A stretch of 59,331 nucleotides of DNA from Candidatus Omnitrophota bacterium. GTDB lineage: Bacteria; Hinthialibacterota; Hinthialibacteria; OLB16. Of this stretch, positions 59,050 through 59,331 are shown piece after piece; the first letter of the stretch is position 1; every line of letters begins with the position of its first letter. The position numbers were made by a program, and so were the translations under genes. The stretch spans positions 1-59,331 of the forward strand of contig JACKFH010000023.1 of the NCBI GenBank assembly GCA_020632575.1. The letters run 5' to 3'. Under the pieces are notes generated by a model. It was given only the letters and a program-made list of their open reading frames with translations, searched no databases and was not told the DNA's origin.

Positions 59050-59331
59050 GGCTGAGAATGGGGTGGATCCTGGCGATCTCTGTCTGGCTCCACCCCATCT
59101 GTGCTGCAACTTTTGAAGATCCCGCCCCACCCGAATTTCACCCGCTTGAAAACAAGACCATTCCAGCGGCGACCGCCCACCCGGATGTCACCTTCCATGG
59201 TCTCCCCAAACGGCTTTCACCCGATGCGGCGACCACGGATTGGACCTGTTTCCTTGGCCCAACTCATGACGGCTATTCCAAAGAGACGAACCTGCTCAAA
59301 GATTGGGGGAATGACGGGCCGACTTTGGTCT
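59046..59331 (+). CDS. PQQ-like beta-propeller protein, 5' portion only
   Basis: Starts with ATG overlapping the obg stop (ATGA) and runs off the right edge; 95 residues visible. A signal peptide (RMGWILAISVWLHPICA) is followed by the standard opening of the PQQ-propeller family, DWTCFLGPTHDGYSKETNLL then KDWGNDGPTLV, equivalent to the common WPQFRGPxRDGVSxE. Likely secreted. The coupling of such an accessory gene to obg is odd. Whether it carries the methyltransferase-like insert of the protein at 1-3084 cannot be seen. Confidence 0.85.
   Translation, partial: MRLRMGWILAISVWLHPICAATFEDPAPPEFHPLENKTIPAATAHPDVTFHGLPKRLSPDAATTDWTCFLGPTHDGYSKETNLLKDWGNDGPTLV

Overview
The window looks like a chromosomal segment of an uncultured, probably marine or otherwise salt-exposed, Gram-negative heterotroph of the Planctomycetes/Lentisphaerae/Hydrogenedentes kind. 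I infer this from the gene families: PQQ-type beta-propeller proteins, DUF1080 proteins, a Tat-exported Gfo/Idh/MocA oxidoreductase, an S1 sulfatase, a very large PVC-type haem CxxCH protein, FG-GAP proteins, and secreted proteins with Pro-Thr linkers. No 16S gene lies in the window, so the lineage cannot be fixed from it.

Layout. 1-7.4 kb: a secreted sugar-processing cluster (PQQ propeller protein with an embedded methyltransferase-like domain, AGE-type epimerase, aldo/keto reductase, DUF1080 protein, TIM-barrel isomerase). 7.6-15.3 kb: housekeeping and transport genes (icd, NhaD-like antiporter, metF, DUF89 phosphatase coupled to an NDP-sugar epimerase, purple-acid-phosphatase-like enzyme). 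15.4-24 kb: an rRNA locus on the minus strand with a 23S-5S transcription unit but no linked 16S. It has its own promoter, a boxA-like site and long-range 23S processing stems. The 23S gene is split by a group I intron encoding a LAGLIDADG endonuclease. Downstream of the intact 5S are a second 5S copy (91 bases identical) with its own terminator and a fainter third 5S-like scrap. Around them lie a wrecked HicAB module, a Phd-type antitoxin with a broken YoeB-like toxin, a strikingly enterobacterial-looking 7-alpha-hydroxysteroid dehydrogenase and a serine hydrolase.

24-31 kb: membrane glycosyltransferase, PadR/HAAS-like regulatory pair, FG-GAP protein, thioredoxin-like protein, ADP-ribosylglycohydrolase, HAD hydrolase. 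31.3-34.5 kb: a tight operon for making glycine betaine from glycine (GSMT, SDMT) plus a BCCT betaine transporter, the clearest osmoadaptation signal. 34.5-47.3 kb: SGNH hydrolase, Ntn amide hydrolase, VTT membrane protein, GAF protein, sulfatase, a 1717-residue mosaic haem protein, Gfo/Idh oxidoreductase and DUF1080 protein. 47.4-53.7 kb: divergent secreted proteins sharing an unrecognised roughly 210-residue domain; the larger one (1516 residues) carries two copies plus a C-terminal propeller-like repeat. 53.7-56.7 kb: a minus-strand operon (sialidase-like, alpha/beta hydrolase, TIGR04283-type glycosyltransferase). 56.9-59.3 kb: a lipoprotein, obg, and the start of another PQQ propeller protein that overlaps obg.

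Several families of palindromic or inverted intergenic repeats are scattered through the window, including one inside the 23S-5S spacer. All coordinates and motifs were read by eye; family names rest on recognition of motifs, not on database searches.
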